64,000 bases of DNA from Bathynomus jamesi (taxonomy: Eukaryota; Arthropoda; Malacostraca; Isopoda; Cirolanidae): positions 226,001 through 290,000 of the forward strand of contig JAJOZX010005618.1 in the NCBI GenBank assembly GCA_023014485.1, in the 5' to 3' direction. The translations under genes were made by a program, and so were the position numbers. Shown here piece after piece: positions 43,525-55,498 of the stretch (positions are counted from its first letter, which is position 1; each line of letters begins with the position of its first letter). Below the pieces are notes generated by a model, which did not search any database, had not been told where the DNA came from, and saw only the letters and a program-made list of their open reading frames with translations.

Positions 43525-44136
43525 GTACTTCTTAGTCCTTAATACCCACTCTTTGTCTCTAATTCGTTTCTTTTAAATCTCCCAATAATGAATTACACTG
43601 TACGTATGGCATAATTTGAATAACTATAACGTCATAAAGTAACTTAATTCCCTTTACATTTTCCATAGCTTGAATACTGAATCACGTATTTAGTATGTGG
43701 ATATCTTTCATATTCAATGTATGGTAAATTCTTTAATAATAATAATAAAAACTTCATTCTCTATAAGTCATTATTTATATGTTGTGGCCTATCTGGTATG
43801 AAGCAATATAACTATTATTCGACCATATTCATCCATACGTCCATATCTTATCTTGACCAGAATCCTATATCAATTTTGTTAAATATTCATTTTTACTCGT
43901 GTCAGTCTATGAAATGTGTACAAAACTTTATGCATCCGTACCTGTTCGTTGAAAGTCGTGCAAATACGTTCGCATGTATTATTTAAAATTTTTTTTTTTT
44001 AATTATTTCGTCTCGCAATAAACTCGAAAATGCTTATGCAAGTGGTGAAATTCCGCTAACCACAGCAAAAGCGAACGCTTCTAAGAAAAAACCTCCTCTC
44101 GCACTGATTCGAATTTATCGAACATTATTATGCGTG

Positions 44137-44187
<51 letters not shown>

Positions 44188-45137
44188 ATATGTGCCCATG
44201 TACTTTGTGTTATATTTCTAACATCTTAATTGTCTATAAATATGAAACACTGTAAAAACACAACAAAGCTATAGTTAACTGTTTAATTGTAATTAACAGT
44301 AATACTTTAATATAATGTAATTAATGTACTTTAATTAACGATAATAATTTAATATAATGTAATTAATGTACTTTAATGAAACTGTAACTGACGATAATAA
44401 GTGAATGTAAATTAATCCGTGATTGTAATCGTAGTTGTTGTAGATCAAAATTACAGTGTACTCAGTGATGTACTTAGATTGTACTCGATGTAATTACGTC
44501 GCCCTTTAGAAATATATACTCGGTGAAAATACGATTATTTTTTATTATTTTTAAAATTTTTTATTTGGAATCTTTCAAAATTCTGATCACGTGTTTAAAG
44601 GGGGAAACTTAACCTTCAAACTGCACTCCCCCAAAATTTAGATTATATATAAATCATGTAATTGTAAAATAGCGTTACTCGATTACTTCGAATTCGACTT
44701 CTTCTTCCTCTTAGACTTCACCCCCAGAGGAGGGGGCAGAGGCCCTTGCCTCCTTAATTTTTTTAGATTCCGGCCTGAGCCATGGTCGAAAGAGGTCGAA
44801 CCTCTACCCCTGTAAATTCAGAGTATTGCCTGTACATTTTAGCAGTAAATTACAGTAAAAGAAAGTTTTTTTTATCTTTTCCTTCGAGCCGAGCTCTCGT
44901 CCGAGAACTCAGTCAATAAATTAGAGAAAAAAATAATTTCCGGATACGTTATAAGAAGCATCAGGGAATCTTCAGAGAATTTAGTAAGTTTTCACGGAAT
45001 CCTCCGAACCACTACAGAAGAACTCGGAGAGTATTATAGAAGAAACTAATGTGAGTAACAAATCCGTTGCTGCCTCCTAACCAGAAACCCCGTCCACTTC
45101 GAGACAACCCAAGACTATAGAAAGAGAAGAATTAACA
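43525..45137 (+). repeat. Large LTR, 5' copy (about 1.6 kb)
   Basis: Matches 51826-53454 nearly base for base, from CTTAGTCCTTAATACCCACT to the TTAACA end. Its left limit is set only by where similarity to the other copy starts and may lie further left. A TGGCGACC-type primer-binding site four bases downstream supports the LTR reading. It includes a TA microsatellite at 44139-44184. Confidence 0.75.
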
Positions 45138-45714
45138 AAAGTGGCGACCCTATAGCCAGCATTTTAACAAGTGTCCACTCTTTGGCCAGGATAGAAATTA
45201 CCCTGCATCCAGGATTCTTCCAGTCTTCGAGACCCTGGAACTAGAACCAACATCCAGTTGACCGGCGTGTCACGACTTCCAGTTCGTCACATTTACCCTT
45301 GAATCGGTGTGTCACGACTTCAATTTCTCTACGCCTAGTTTTCATCCAAGAACAAGTAGCCAGCAAGATACGTCTTCAGGACACGTCTCCAAGGATTTCG
45401 CCGTATAAATTTTAAGTACAGTTTTTTTTAAGTAATTTGTAAACAGTTGAGAAGACAGCATTATTAACAGTTAACTAGTATTAAGTGAGAATTAACAAGA
45501 AACATAGTGAACATTTCAGACACCAGTGATACATTTTTTTTTATTGAAACAGTTATTTTCACAGAAGTTTATTATCACAGAGTGCTACAACAAAAATTTT
45601 CATATATATATATATATCTAAACAACTGATAAATTATAAAATAGAACTAATTCATCGTGAATTATAGTAAATGTTCTGCGCAACTAACGGTAGATAGATA
45701 GATATAGCACTTAC
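45138..45714 (+). mobile_element. LTR element leader with primer-binding site
   Basis: TGGCGACCCTATAGCC begins at 45142, four bases after the LTR; a TGG start at this spacing is the normal primer-binding site position. The leader then has two related phrases, CCGGCGTGTCACGACTTCCA (45262) and CGGTGTGTCACGACTTCAAT (45305). No gag start was recognised. Confidence 0.65.
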
Positions 45715-46245
45715 TTATTTACGAAAAATGAAATTCATGCGACGCTCTTTCTTACTGCAGAACTTGTCAATCACCTTGGTGTTAAAAGCCTCAATGTTTG
45801 AAATAAACTTTTTTTCTATGGAGAGCATTGCCAGAGCATTAAGACGATCCTGGGACATAGTATTTCTTAGGAAAGTTTTTATTCTTTTTAGAGAGGAGAA
45901 ACATCTTTCGGGTTCTGCTGTTGTCATGGGCGTGGTGATGACTAGAGTTAGGATTGATAGGCACTAAAAAATCAATAATAGGTAGGCAAAAAGGCACTAA
46001 AGAAGCCCTAAAAAGGTAGCTTAAATAGGCACTAAAAGCTAAAAAAGGCACTCAATAGGCATTTCTATTTTCCCACTTTTCTCTTATTATTGTTGACTTA
46101 CAGTAAACCCATTTGCAGTTCTGATGAATATCAGGATTTTTATTGTAAAAAATAAACTAAACATCTCAAAAACCATCAAACATTTTATTTGCATCAAAGT
46201 AAAATCCAGACATTTAAACTATGTTCTTACAAAAACTCAACTAAA

Positions 46246-46458
46246 CTATAAATTGAAATGGCAATTGATGATTAAAATTTTTTCAAGGTTCTGTGGCGTA
46301 AATTGACATCGCCTGTCACTCAATACATTTTTATATCGAGGAAACGACCTTTCGACATCGCAAGACGTAATTGGTGCGAACTTCAAAGATGCTAATTCGC
46401 TTGGTTCAAAGTCCAGAACCTCCTGACACTCTCCTTTGAACACTGTTGAAACGTTCAA
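46246..46458 (-). pseudogene. Nested hAT transposase: C-terminal dimerisation domain
   Basis: Minus-strand frame with FAPITSCDVERSFPRYKNVL and CQFTPQNLEKILIINCHFNL. This is the C-terminal domain usual in hAT proteins with a CGGBP1-like start. The rest of the catalytic domain is absent, so it is one end of a deleted gene whose other end is at 47387-47590. Confidence 0.82.
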
Positions 46459-47386
46459 TAACCTAGAAATTTCATGTAGTATTTAAGTTAACAAATACAC
46501 ACAATGTGCATAACTTGATAAAGAGTGATATCAACAGAACGCTCGTTTAGCCATTCTTTTACATTTGACATAATCAAAATTTAATACAGTAAAATGACAA
46601 ACATTAAAGAAATGAAGTGAAATAAAACTCAAAATTTAAACAAAATAAATTAAAATATTAAATTATTTTAAATCAATGTGAATTGAATTTAAACCTGTAA
46701 AATGAAAATTAAAATGAAGTAAATTAAATCAACATATTTAAACTTACAGATTCATATTTTGGATGGAGGTAGTTTCTCCTCAAAGTAGATTCATCGGGAA
46801 TTTTCATTTTCGTGTACTTTGCTAAAAATTCTTTGTATGCCGCATTTCGCAGCTTGTTAAAAGGTATGTTTGCCGCCACCATTGAAACACAAATCAGCAT
46901 GGAACTGCTGCTGCAACTTATCCGACTCTGTGGGACTTGGAAAGAAGGGATGGCATGACGCAGTTTTCTTCTTAGAGTTCATCAAATGCATAGCAGTATT
47001 TTTGTGTTGGTCCAATTGGCATTTTTTCTCGCATGCATTTTACCTGCAAAGATGACAAGTATTACTGAAAAACAAACTTAATTACTGCGCCATGCATTAA
47101 AATAAATCAAATTAACAACAAACAAAAAGCTATTATTCTCTATTCATTATAAGAACCCAACTTAACTTAATAATTTCATTAGATACCAATCTTTTTTTTT
47201 TTAGAAACTACAGAAAACGACAATTTTTAGGGTAACTAAATTATAAAATGCATTAGTCGAACGTCGAAGTTGGTTGTTCGGTTAATTAAATTAATATTAA
47301 AATAATTTAAAACAATTTGTTTTTCACCACTCTTTATCAATTTATCTTTAGGATGCTATTAAATCCGGAAAAGCTCACATTATCAC

Positions 47387-47590
47387 TCATTGTTGGAGCG
47401 TCAAATTCCCTCGCATGCATTTGTTTACATCGAGTGGGTTTGTTATTTTGGATAGAGAATAAAAAATGTTGCAACGTACCTCTTTGGAACAAGGTTGGCA
47501 GAAAATAACTCTACCATCCGTAGTGAAGTTTGGGTCCTTCTTGACCCACTGCCTGAACAGAACACTTTTGGCTGTCTTGTCCTTAGGCAT
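47387..47590 (-). pseudogene. Nested hAT transposase: N-terminal BED/CGGBP1-like finger
   Basis: Minus-strand frame starting MPKDKTAKSVLFRQWVKKDP, then TTDGRVIFCQPCSKEVRCN. The CxxC after FTTDG and the MPK start are typical of CGGBP1-like hAT proteins; the paired histidines that should follow are lost as the frame runs into unrelated sequence. Confidence 0.78.
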
Positions 47591-50208
47591 TTTCTCTCAC
47601 TTATAAAAAACGCCGTAAGCACAAACGTGAAATTTTATTTAGCAAAAGCACTTGAACAAAGACACCACGTTGCACGCACCAAACAAAATGATCGAGGCCG
47701 AACGCGTCACAATGACGTATTGTGATCTGATTGGCTGTATTTGGCTGACGTATTGTGATCTGATTGGCTGTGCTGGTTGCTTCAGGACTAGCCTCGGTTT
47801 TTCCACCCCCTGCCCTATTTAGGCCTACAAGTTTAAAAAAAATGCGAGTTATTTTGCTTTACTTAGTACAATAAAATTAAAAAAGGCATATATAGGCACG
47901 TATTTTAAAATTAGGCACTAACCATCAAAATAGGAGTTTATAGGCACTATAACATGTAATTATATACATCCCACAGTCCCAAAATGGATTTCTCTAAAAG
48001 AAGCCTATGAATCTATAAACGGGAATAAAAAAGGCAAAAAGGGCAAAATCCGGTCTCTAGTGATGACAATTTTAAGAAGTTTTGTTACTTCAGAGAATGT
48101 ACTCTGTAAATTGTTTTTGAATATAAGTTTCAAAAGAGGAACTGCAATTTCGAGTTCATTTTCCGGAAAATGTTTTGCAAATTCTTGAAAGTTAACAGAA
48201 TTCAACAACTTTGCTGCCTCTAGATGATCCAAGGATTGAAAACGATGATGAGCCTCCTGTACATTTCGATCACATACTTCTTTAGCATCGGCGCTTCGGC
48301 ACGACTGTTTGGGTCGTTTATTGCCAGATGACACGCATGTAGTCGCAATTTCACTGTCAATGATGTCTATTGAATCTCTCACTTCATTGATTGCCAAAAT
48401 AAAGTGGGATACGTCACTTTTTATTTTTACAGCATCAGACAATCTTGCTTGTAATTGGTTATACAAAATGTCTACATGTGGCATTATTCTGTGAAAAATT
48501 GAAAGCCAGAAAAGGAATTTTGCATCTTCCAAATAATGACGGAGTCCACGAGCTTCTTGAACTGTCCTGGTGGATAATGACGTCTGCAAATCCAACAAAC
48601 ACTCAACCAAACTGTCCTTGTGTTCATACACCACACTGACGGTTCTCGATTTAAAGTTCCACCTGGTTGCAGAACCACTTGGAATCCTTCGTGCCACAAC
48701 TGCATCTAGTGCAGACAACCGTTGTGGTGACCTTGAAAAGAAAGCAGGAAAAGCTGACAGGCAACAGAAGAATACCCTAGCTGCATGATTTTGCGAAGCA
48801 GCTTTTTCCATTACCAAATTTAATTGATGGGCATAACAGTGGATGTATTGTGCAGTGGGAAAAATAGCCTTTATTTTTGCTTGAACTCCACCTCTTTCGC
48901 CACTTATTACAGCCGCACCGTCGTAAGTCTGAGCAATTATTTTGTTAGGTTGATCTTTAAAAATCTCATTTATTGTATTCAAAATACAAATAGAAATTGC
49001 GTCTGCACTTTGACCTTCCGGGTTGAAAAATCCCCAAAATCTTTCAGTAGGCACGCCATTGATTACATAAAGAGATACTATTACCAACTGTGAATGTTCA
49101 GAAATGTCTGTAGTTTCATCTGCCTTAAAGCGACAAAATCAGTCTCTTTCATTTCTTCGATTATCTTTTCACGGCAAACTTCTGACATACAATCTAGCAG
49201 TTCATTCTGGATGGTTTTAGAAGTTCCCTTGAAAACATGATTCGATTCTATGTGTTCTTTTACCCACTATCTAAATTACTAACAAAATGAACGAGTCCCG
49301 AGAAAATACCCGGATTTTCAGATGTTTCACTCTCATCATGTCCTCTTAAGGCAAGTTCAAAGGCACCACAAAACTTAATGCAGTCAATTACCTTTGATAA
49401 TATATATCTGTTCTTTTCTACTTCTACCGAGAACACTAAGATCCAACACATTGTTTATATGTTTCTTGTTTTCATTATGCTTTCTAATCAGTTCTTTAAG
49501 ATGGCCAAGATCTTTCACTCCCGTGTTACTGAATGAATCACTGTTACCAAAAAGAAGGCATGGAAAGCAGAAAAGAGCATTCCGAACATCACAACCACAA
49601 ATCCAAATATAATCATCATAAATCTTTCTGTGAAATTGTCTTAAATATTCTCGATTGTTGCTTCTCTTGGCTTTCTGACTTAAATTTAAATCGGGAGTTG
49701 GCCTACCTAACTGTTTTATTTGAGCTTTTTCATTTAATGTTCTAGATGAAAAAGGCACTTTTAATAAATTGTCCATTGAATTCATATTTGTATAAAAATT
49801 AATAATTTATATACAACACTTGAGTAAACAAAAACGCATACACACGCATAAAAAGTTTAAAAATCAAACGCAATCGATCGAGCGTCCATCACATTGACAA
49901 GTGCTGCAGCGACTGGTAGCACATTCACGCCTTATCCGAAACTGGACCGAAAGACACGTCTGCGCATGCGCTTTGTCTGATTTCACTTGATTTGGCTGCT
50001 ATACTAATGACAGCACCTAAGTATGAAAATAGAAATGCAAGGAATGCGCAGTTAATTCGTTTTTTCGTAAATCGGAAAACAATTTAGATCAAATTGGAAA
50101 TTACAGAAGATATTATAAGTAATTTTATTGATTTATTATTTAGCTATTTACGTATTTTAAAAACTGATGTGCTGTAGCACGTAAGCACATAATGAGCGGC
50201 CGCCACTG

Positions 50209-51692
50209 CATTCGAGTGAAATGTGTTTACATTTCGTATTTTTGTTTACAATTTTTTTCAAATTATTGAATTGAATTGACTTGCAAATTAAGAAAGAGAG
50301 TTTATAGAGTTATAGAGATACTTAAAGCAGTTTCAAGTTCCAGTTTCAGTTCTCAGTTTCAGTTGGTAGCATCCAAGAGGGACAACCAAACCCCCAGAGA
50401 TTTATAGAGATACTTGAAGTAGTTTCGAGTCAGTTTTAGTTGCAAATAAGTTGTAAATCAGTTTTCAGACAGTTTCAGTTGGTTGTATCCAAGAGGGACA
50501 ACCAAACCCCAGAGATTAATAGTCTCCACTTGATAGCAGTTCAAGTGCAAGTCAGTTTCAGTTTCAGTAGACGCCACTGATAGCAGTTCAGTGCAGTCCA
50601 TTTCAGTTAATTTCAGTTAGTTGGTTGCCTCCAAGAGGGACAACCAAACCCAGAGAATAATAGACTCCACTTGATAGAGTTCAAGTGCAGTCAATTTCAG
50701 TCAGTTTCAGTTTCTGTCAGTTTCCAGTCAGTTTTCAGTGAGTCTCAAGACAGTTTTCAGTCATTTTGAAGTTTTCAGTCATTTTGAAGTTTAAGTCAGT
50801 TTGAAGTTTAAGTCAGTTTGAAGTCCAAGTCAGTTTTCAGTCAGTTCAAGTCAGTAGGTTGCATCCAGAGGCGCCCCAGAGATTTATAGAAGTACTTGAT
50901 AGCAGTTCAAGTCAGTAGGTTGCATCCAGAGGGACAACCGCCAGAGAGATTTGTAGAAATACTTGATAGTAGTTCGAGTCAGTTCAAGTTATTTGAAGTC
51001 AGTTCAAGTCAGTTTAAGTCAGTTCAAGTCAGTTTAAGTCAGTCAGTTCAAGTCAGTCAGTCAGTCAGTCAGTCAGATTCAAGACAGTTGTAGTCAGTTG
51101 CAAGTCAGTTGTAGTCAGTTGCAAGTCAGTTTCAGTTCCAAATCAGTTGTAGTCAGTTTCAAGAAAGTTGTAGTCAGTTTCAAGAAAGTTGTAGTCAGTC
51201 CCAAGGAAGTTGTAGTCAGTCCCAAGACAGTTGTAGTCAGTTGTAGTCAGTCCCAAGAGAGTTGTAGTCAGTTGTAGTCAGTCCCAAGAAAGTTGTCAGT
51301 TGTAGTCAGTCCCAAGACAGTTGTAGTCAGTTTCAGTCAGTTTCAGTCAGTTTTGAAGTAAGTTTCAGTCAGTTTTGAAGTCAGTTTCAGTCAGTTTTGA
51401 AGTCAATTTGTTTTATTTGAAGTCAGTTTTGAAGTTAGTTTTGAGTCTCAGTTTTCAAGTCCCAAGTCAGTTTTCAAGTCCCAAGTCAGTTTTCAAGTCC
51501 CAAAGTCAGTTTTCAAGTCCCAAGTCATTTCAATGCAGTCAATTAAATTCAACTTTTCTGTTGTTGTTTAAGAGAATTTAAGAGAATTTAATTCAACCTT
51601 TTTTTTTGTTGTAAAAGAGAATTAAATTCAACCTGAATTGACCGGTTTGTGTCCTTAGTTCAACCAAAGTTGTTTTTTATTTTTTTTAAGAG
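50209..51692 (+). repeat. CAGT-rich degenerate repeats in LTR element interior
   Basis: Two layers are visible. At 50330-50960 a phrase of about 100-130 bp recurs: GGTTGCATCCAAGAGGGACA, ACCAAACCC, AGAGATTTATAGA, TACTTGATAGCAGTTCAAGT (starts near 50364, 50469, 50622, 50846 and 50917). At 50960-51540 it decays into short units AGTTCAAGTC, GTTGTAGTCAGTCCCAAGA and TTTTCAAGTCCCAAGTC. No stable frame. Confidence 0.85.
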
Positions 51693-51825
51693 TATGGACC
51701 AGTGCCCTTCAACCTTTTTATGCCTACCGCCCACTTTTACTATTTTTATGTGAGATAAATTAGCCAACCGCCCACCAAAATTAAAAATCCAACAAACATA
51801 TATTAAAAATTATGTATGGTCCTTA
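51693..51825. mobile_element. hAT end fragment
   Basis: CAGTGCCCTTCAACCTTTTT followed by ATGCCTACCGCCCAC resembles a hAT left end (compare the right end of the hAT at 38146-40928). No partner end was found, and the fragment abuts the point where LTR similarity starts. Confidence 0.55.
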
Positions 51826-52455
51826 ATAGTCCTTAGTCCTTAATACCCACTCTTTGTCTCTAATTCGTTTCTTTTAAATCCTCCCAATAATGACTTACAC
51901 TGTACGTATGACATAATTTGAATAACTATAACGTCATAAAGTAACTTAATTCCCTTCATATTTTCCATACCTTGAATACTGAATAACGTATTTAGTTTGT
52001 GGATATCTTTCATATTCAATGTATGGTAAATTCTTTAATAATAATAATAAAAACTTCATTCTCTATAAGTCATTATGTATATGTTGTGGCCTATCTGGTA
52101 TGATGCAATATAACTATTATTCGACCATATTCATCCATACGTCCATATCTCATCTTAACCAGTATCCTATATCAATTTTATTAAATATTCATTTTTATTC
52201 GTGCCAGTCTATGAAATGTGTACAAGACTTTATGCATCCGTACCTGTTCGTTGAAAGTCGTGCAAATACGTTCGCATGTATTATTTTTTAAATTTTTTTT
52301 TTTAATTTTTTCGCTTATCGCAATAAACTCGAAAATGCTTATGCAAGTGGTGAAATTCCGCTAACCACAGCAAAAGCGAACGCTTCTAAGAAAAAACCTC
52401 CTCTCGCTCTGATTCGAATTTATAGAACATTATTATGCGTGTTATGTTATATATA

Positions 52456-52493
<38 letters not shown>

Positions 52494-53454
52494 CGTATGT
52501 GCCCATGTACTTTGTGTTATATTCCTAACATCTTAATTGTCTATAAATATGAAACACTAAAAATAAAACAAAGCTATAGTTAAATGTTTAATTGTAATTA
52601 ACTGTAATACTTTAATACAATGTAACTAATGTACTTTACTGAAACTCTAATTAATGATAATAATTTATAATGTAATTAATGTACTTTAATTAACGATAAT
52701 AATTTAATATAATGTAATTAATGTACTTTAATGAAACTGTAATTGACGATAATAAGTGAATGTAAATTAATCCGTAATTGTAATCATAGTTGTTGTAGAC
52801 CAAAATTACAGTGTACTCAGTGATGTACTTACATTGTACTCGATGTAATTAAGTCGCCCTTAATTATTTTTTATTATTTTTAAATTTTTTTATTTAGAAT
52901 CTCAAAATTCTGATCACGTGTTTAAAGAGGGAAACTTAACCTTCAAACTGCACTCCCCCAAAATTTAGATTATATATAAAGCATGTAATTGTAAAATAGC
53001 GTTACTTCGATTACTTCGACTTCGACTTCTTAGACTTCACTCCCAGAGGATGGGGCAGAGGCCCCTTGCCTCCTTAATTTTTTTAGATTCCGGCCTGAGC
53101 CATGGTCGAAAGAGGTCGAACCTCTACCCCTGTAAAGTCAGAGTATTACCTGTGCATTTTAGCAGTAAATTACAGTAAAAGAAAGTTGTTTTAATCTTTT
53201 CCTTCGAGCCGTGCTCTCGTCCGAGAACTCAGTCAATAAATTAGAGAAAAAATAATTTCCGGATACGTTATAAGAAGCATCAGGGAATCTTCAAAGAATT
53301 TAGTAATTTTTCACGGAATCCTCCGAACCACTAAAGAAGAACTCGGAGAGTATTATAAAAGAAACTATTGTGAGTAACAAATCCGTTGCTGCCTCCTAAC
53401 AAGAACCCCCGTCGACTTCAAACCAACACAGGGCCATAGACGGAGAGGTTAACA
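51826..53454 (+). repeat. Large LTR, 3' copy
   Basis: Collinear with 43525-45137, ending GGTTAACA. Several small indels differ between the copies (for example extra AATGTACTTTA repeats near 52630-52730, a missing stretch near 52862). The 5' boundary may have been lost with the hAT fragment upstream. Confidence 0.75.
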
Positions 53455-53545
53455 TATATACACAATTATATTAAATAATTAAATATATTGAAAATAAATA
53501 TACATCAAAATACTTTATGTTCTTCAAAGCAAAACACTAAACTCT

Positions 53546-53870
53546 CACGTAATCGGGTCTACAGTCACATCATTATTGATTTGCACAACGCGGTAAATAC
53601 GGCTTAACATTATTTCACCGCTCAAGTTATACGGATACCTATACTCGATATAAATGGCCTTCATATCGTTCAATACTATTATTGTGCCCACTTTACATTC
53701 GGTTGGTAAGTTATCTTTAAACAGCTAGAATACACTCAAAAGCCCACAAAGAGGGCATCGTTAGCCATCACGGCATTATTAAATGCAAGTTTATAAACAC
53801 GCTTTTCCAATCGAGGGTTTTTTCTTACCGTCCGGAGCTTTTCAATCGTGAACTCTTCTTCACTCTGCAT
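53546..53870 (-). pseudogene. Unrecognised small gene, frameshifted, in Polinton-like cluster
   Basis: Starts MQSEEEFTIEKLRTVRKNPR at 53870, reads well to NAVMANDALFVGF near 53755, then changes frame and continues LFKDNLPTECKVGTIIVLND to a TGA at 53546, ending VVQINNDVTVDPIT. About 108 residues. I do not recognise it. It lies on the same strand as, and 38 bases downstream of, the next gene, as in compact viral-type gene clusters. Confidence 0.5.
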
Positions 53871-53908
53871 AGCGGCAATTGAAATAATCTTCCAAGTAGT
53901 AACGACAG

Positions 53909-54584
53909 CTACTCATTATATAGAGATACAACTCTCCAGGGTGAACAGTGTAGGCAAGCTCTGCCCTCTACCGCTGAAGTCCTTTGTACCAAAGTTCGGG
54001 ATATTTCGAAGTCTAAACCTTTTAAATATGCATCCAGCTCTAGACCATTCTCGCCTTGTTCATTCCTACATTCGATAAATCCGTCGAGCAGAGCGGTGTA
54101 TGCGTATTCAAGAACCGTGTCAAAATAAATCATGTCTGTAACAGGAGCGTCTAATATAGGCTTCAACTTGCGGAATCCGACGATTTCAAACATTCTGTCG
54201 AGGATGAATCGGTTTCGCGTAGGGACAAGAACGTTATTATCAGATGCATTCGTCCACATCAGCCGTATATGAATGCGTGGCTGATCGTTGTTTATATACA
54301 ACGTACAAACAACGGCATATGAGGGGGCATCAATAATCTGTTCTCGTCTTGTACCTACACCTGCAGGTATTTTATAACGGTCCTCACCCCACTTCTCAAC
54401 TATCACGAAGACTCTATTCATCTCCTCAGCACTTAAATAAATAACATTACGTTTGTTTGCTTGCCTGCAAATCGTTTCAAGTACATAGTTAATGGTACCT
54501 GGTTTCACGCCTGAACACGCGCAATGACTCCGTCACAGACACATCGTACGCGGCATTGAGAATGCTTCTTAAAGGAAGTTCCAT
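53909..54584 (-). pseudogene. Unrecognised gene (about 225 codons), frameshifted, in Polinton-like cluster
   Basis: An ATG at 54584 gives MELPLRSILNAAYDVSVTES then LRVFRR; after one frame change near 54508 the reading continues KPGTINYVLETICRQ and runs 199 codons to 53909. Charged residues and regular hydrophobic spacing suggest a real globular protein, without transmembrane segments. No motif identifies it. Its position next to other same-strand frames and about 3.9 kb from a Polinton-type polymerase suggests it is one of the poorly conserved Polinton genes; that is inference. Confidence 0.55.
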
Positions 54585-54964
54585 CGTATTCGAGGAGTGC
54601 ACTGTTTAGCTCGGGAAACAGGTGTGGATGTGTGAATCACACGGGTGAAACGTGTACGGGTCTGATCGAACTCGTGTGTTTCGGAGGGGTGAGGTACACG
54701 GGTGGGCGGCTCTGCTAGACGGGGGGAACGAGCCACACCATAAACTGTTGAATCGTGTACGGGTTTGTTCCAACATGAATACTTGTATCCCATTATACTG
54801 GGCAATCGTTTAGAGAATTTTTCCGATACATGAAGCAATGCCGGTTTTAATGTTTTATCACTCCCACTCCCCAGAAGGCGCACCAGACATTTTCGTTCAT
54901 TTTCACGAACTAAACACATCTTATTCACAATCCGGTGCACAATTTGAGAGAAACATATGCCCAT
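54569..54964 (-). CDS. Open frame of uncertain status
   Basis: 131 codons starting MGICFSQIVHRIVNKMCLVR. The first half (to about SIMGYKYSCWNKP, 54770) reads like protein; the second half is Arg/Thr/Pro-rich and may be non-coding. It overlaps the start of the next gene by 16 bases. Not recognised. Confidence 0.3.
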   Translation of the reverse strand: MGICFSQIVHRIVNKMCLVRENERKCLVRLLGSGSDKTLKPALLHVSEKFSKRLPSIMGYKYSCWNKPVHDSTVYGVARSPRLAEPPTRVPHPSETHEFDQTRTRFTRVIHTSTPVSRAKQCTPRIRWNFL

Positions 54965-55072
54965 ATTTTTCTTTTTTGCTTAGCAGACGATACGCGTCTC
55001 TAAAGTTTGTTAAAAACTCGCACAGGCCACAACCTCACTACAAACCTCGTCATGATATATATTAATATAGTG

Positions 55073-55498
55073 TTAAAAATACTTAAGATTCTCCATGATG
55101 ACAAGATTTACATTCTCAACCGTAGGGTACGAGTACTCGGTATGATGTAACATGACATAATATCGCTTGTCATACCACTCATCAACAAGACTCACTAACC
55201 ATAACCGTTGCTTATCTTCTGCACGTGTTGTTTCTTCTACTTCACGGTATATGTGAGCTTTTATAAAGGTTAGGTCTACACTGTACTTCAATACATCGCT
55301 TGTACCACGAAATCCTACAATGCCCTCGCCAGAATAGCCGTAGAGTATTTGTATCTCTTGTTCCTTCGCACGGTTCAATGTAGCTTTAAAAGTATCAAAG
55401 GAGGGTGGAATAGGGACTCTTTCAGTATCCACCACATCTTCACACTTTGCCGAATACCACTTCATAAACGATGAACACGCAATATTAAAGGTAGCCAT
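55073..55498 (-). CDS. Unrecognised intact open frame, 141 codons
   Basis: Starts MATFNIACSSFMKWYSAKCE and ends ENVNLVIMENLKYF. Good amino-acid mix, predicted soluble and mixed alpha/beta (for example RLWLVSLVDEWYDKRYYVML), no signal peptide or transmembrane segment. Same strand as its neighbours downstream. I recognise no family; a Polinton-type accessory gene is one possibility. Confidence 0.5.
   Translation of the reverse strand: MATFNIACSSFMKWYSAKCEDVVDTERVPIPPSFDTFKATLNRAKEQEIQILYGYSGEGIVGFRGTSDVLKYSVDLTFIKAHIYREVEETTRAEDKQRLWLVSLVDEWYDKRYYVMLHHTEYSYPTVENVNLVIMENLKYF

Larger units (their letters stand above)
45943..48059 (-). mobile_element. hAT deletion derivative nested in the hAT above
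   Basis: Perfect 8-bp TSD GTGATGAC at 45935-45942 and 48060-48067. Ends TAGAGTTAGGATT and, reversed, TAGAGACCGGATT. AGGCACT/TAGGCA phrases are repeated at both sides (45958-46060 and 47885-47950). It carries only the two ends of its own transposase. Confidence 0.9.
45715..49785 (-). pseudogene. hAT transposase with TTF-type zinc finger, split by another hAT
   Basis: Segments from the 5' end: 49785-49384 (start MNSMDNLLKVPFSSRTLNEK; TTF-type zinc finger with WICGCDVRNALFCFPCLLFG; then GHLKELIRKHNENKKH), a shifted piece 49451-49260 (ILSKVIDCIKFCGAFELALR), 49087-about 48068 (catalytic core with AQTYDGAAVISGERGGVQAK and YIHCYAHQLNLVMEKA, then SATRWNFKSR), and after the inserted element, 45934-45715 (C-terminal dimerisation TTAEPERCFSSLKRIKTFLR). 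The zinc finger plus YDGA...CYAHxLNL order matches hAT proteins related to ZMYM1 and the P-element 52-kDa repressor-like proteins. Frameshifts near 49420 and 49120 plus the insertion make it dead. Confidence 0.87.
45715..50208 (-). mobile_element. hAT transposon (ZMYM/TTF-type), left end not defined
   Basis: Right end, reversed, reads CAGTGGCGGCCGCTCATTAT, a common hAT terminus. The left terminus and TSD could not be found before 45715. It carries a transposase on the minus strand, itself split by the element at 45943-48059. Confidence 0.75.

Noticed and set aside
43190..43530. Reading 43525-45137 and 51826-53454 as a simple segmental duplication
   Set aside because: Both copies end at TTAACA and one is followed by a TGGCGACC primer-binding-like site, which favours LTRs; kept as an alternative in the findings.
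43717..43986. Similar 89-90 codon frames at 43717-43986 and 52019-52291
   Set aside because: Located at the same position in the two large LTRs. Asn/Tyr/Ile-rich, no domain, and best explained by LTR identity, although an LTR-encoded peptide cannot be fully excluded.
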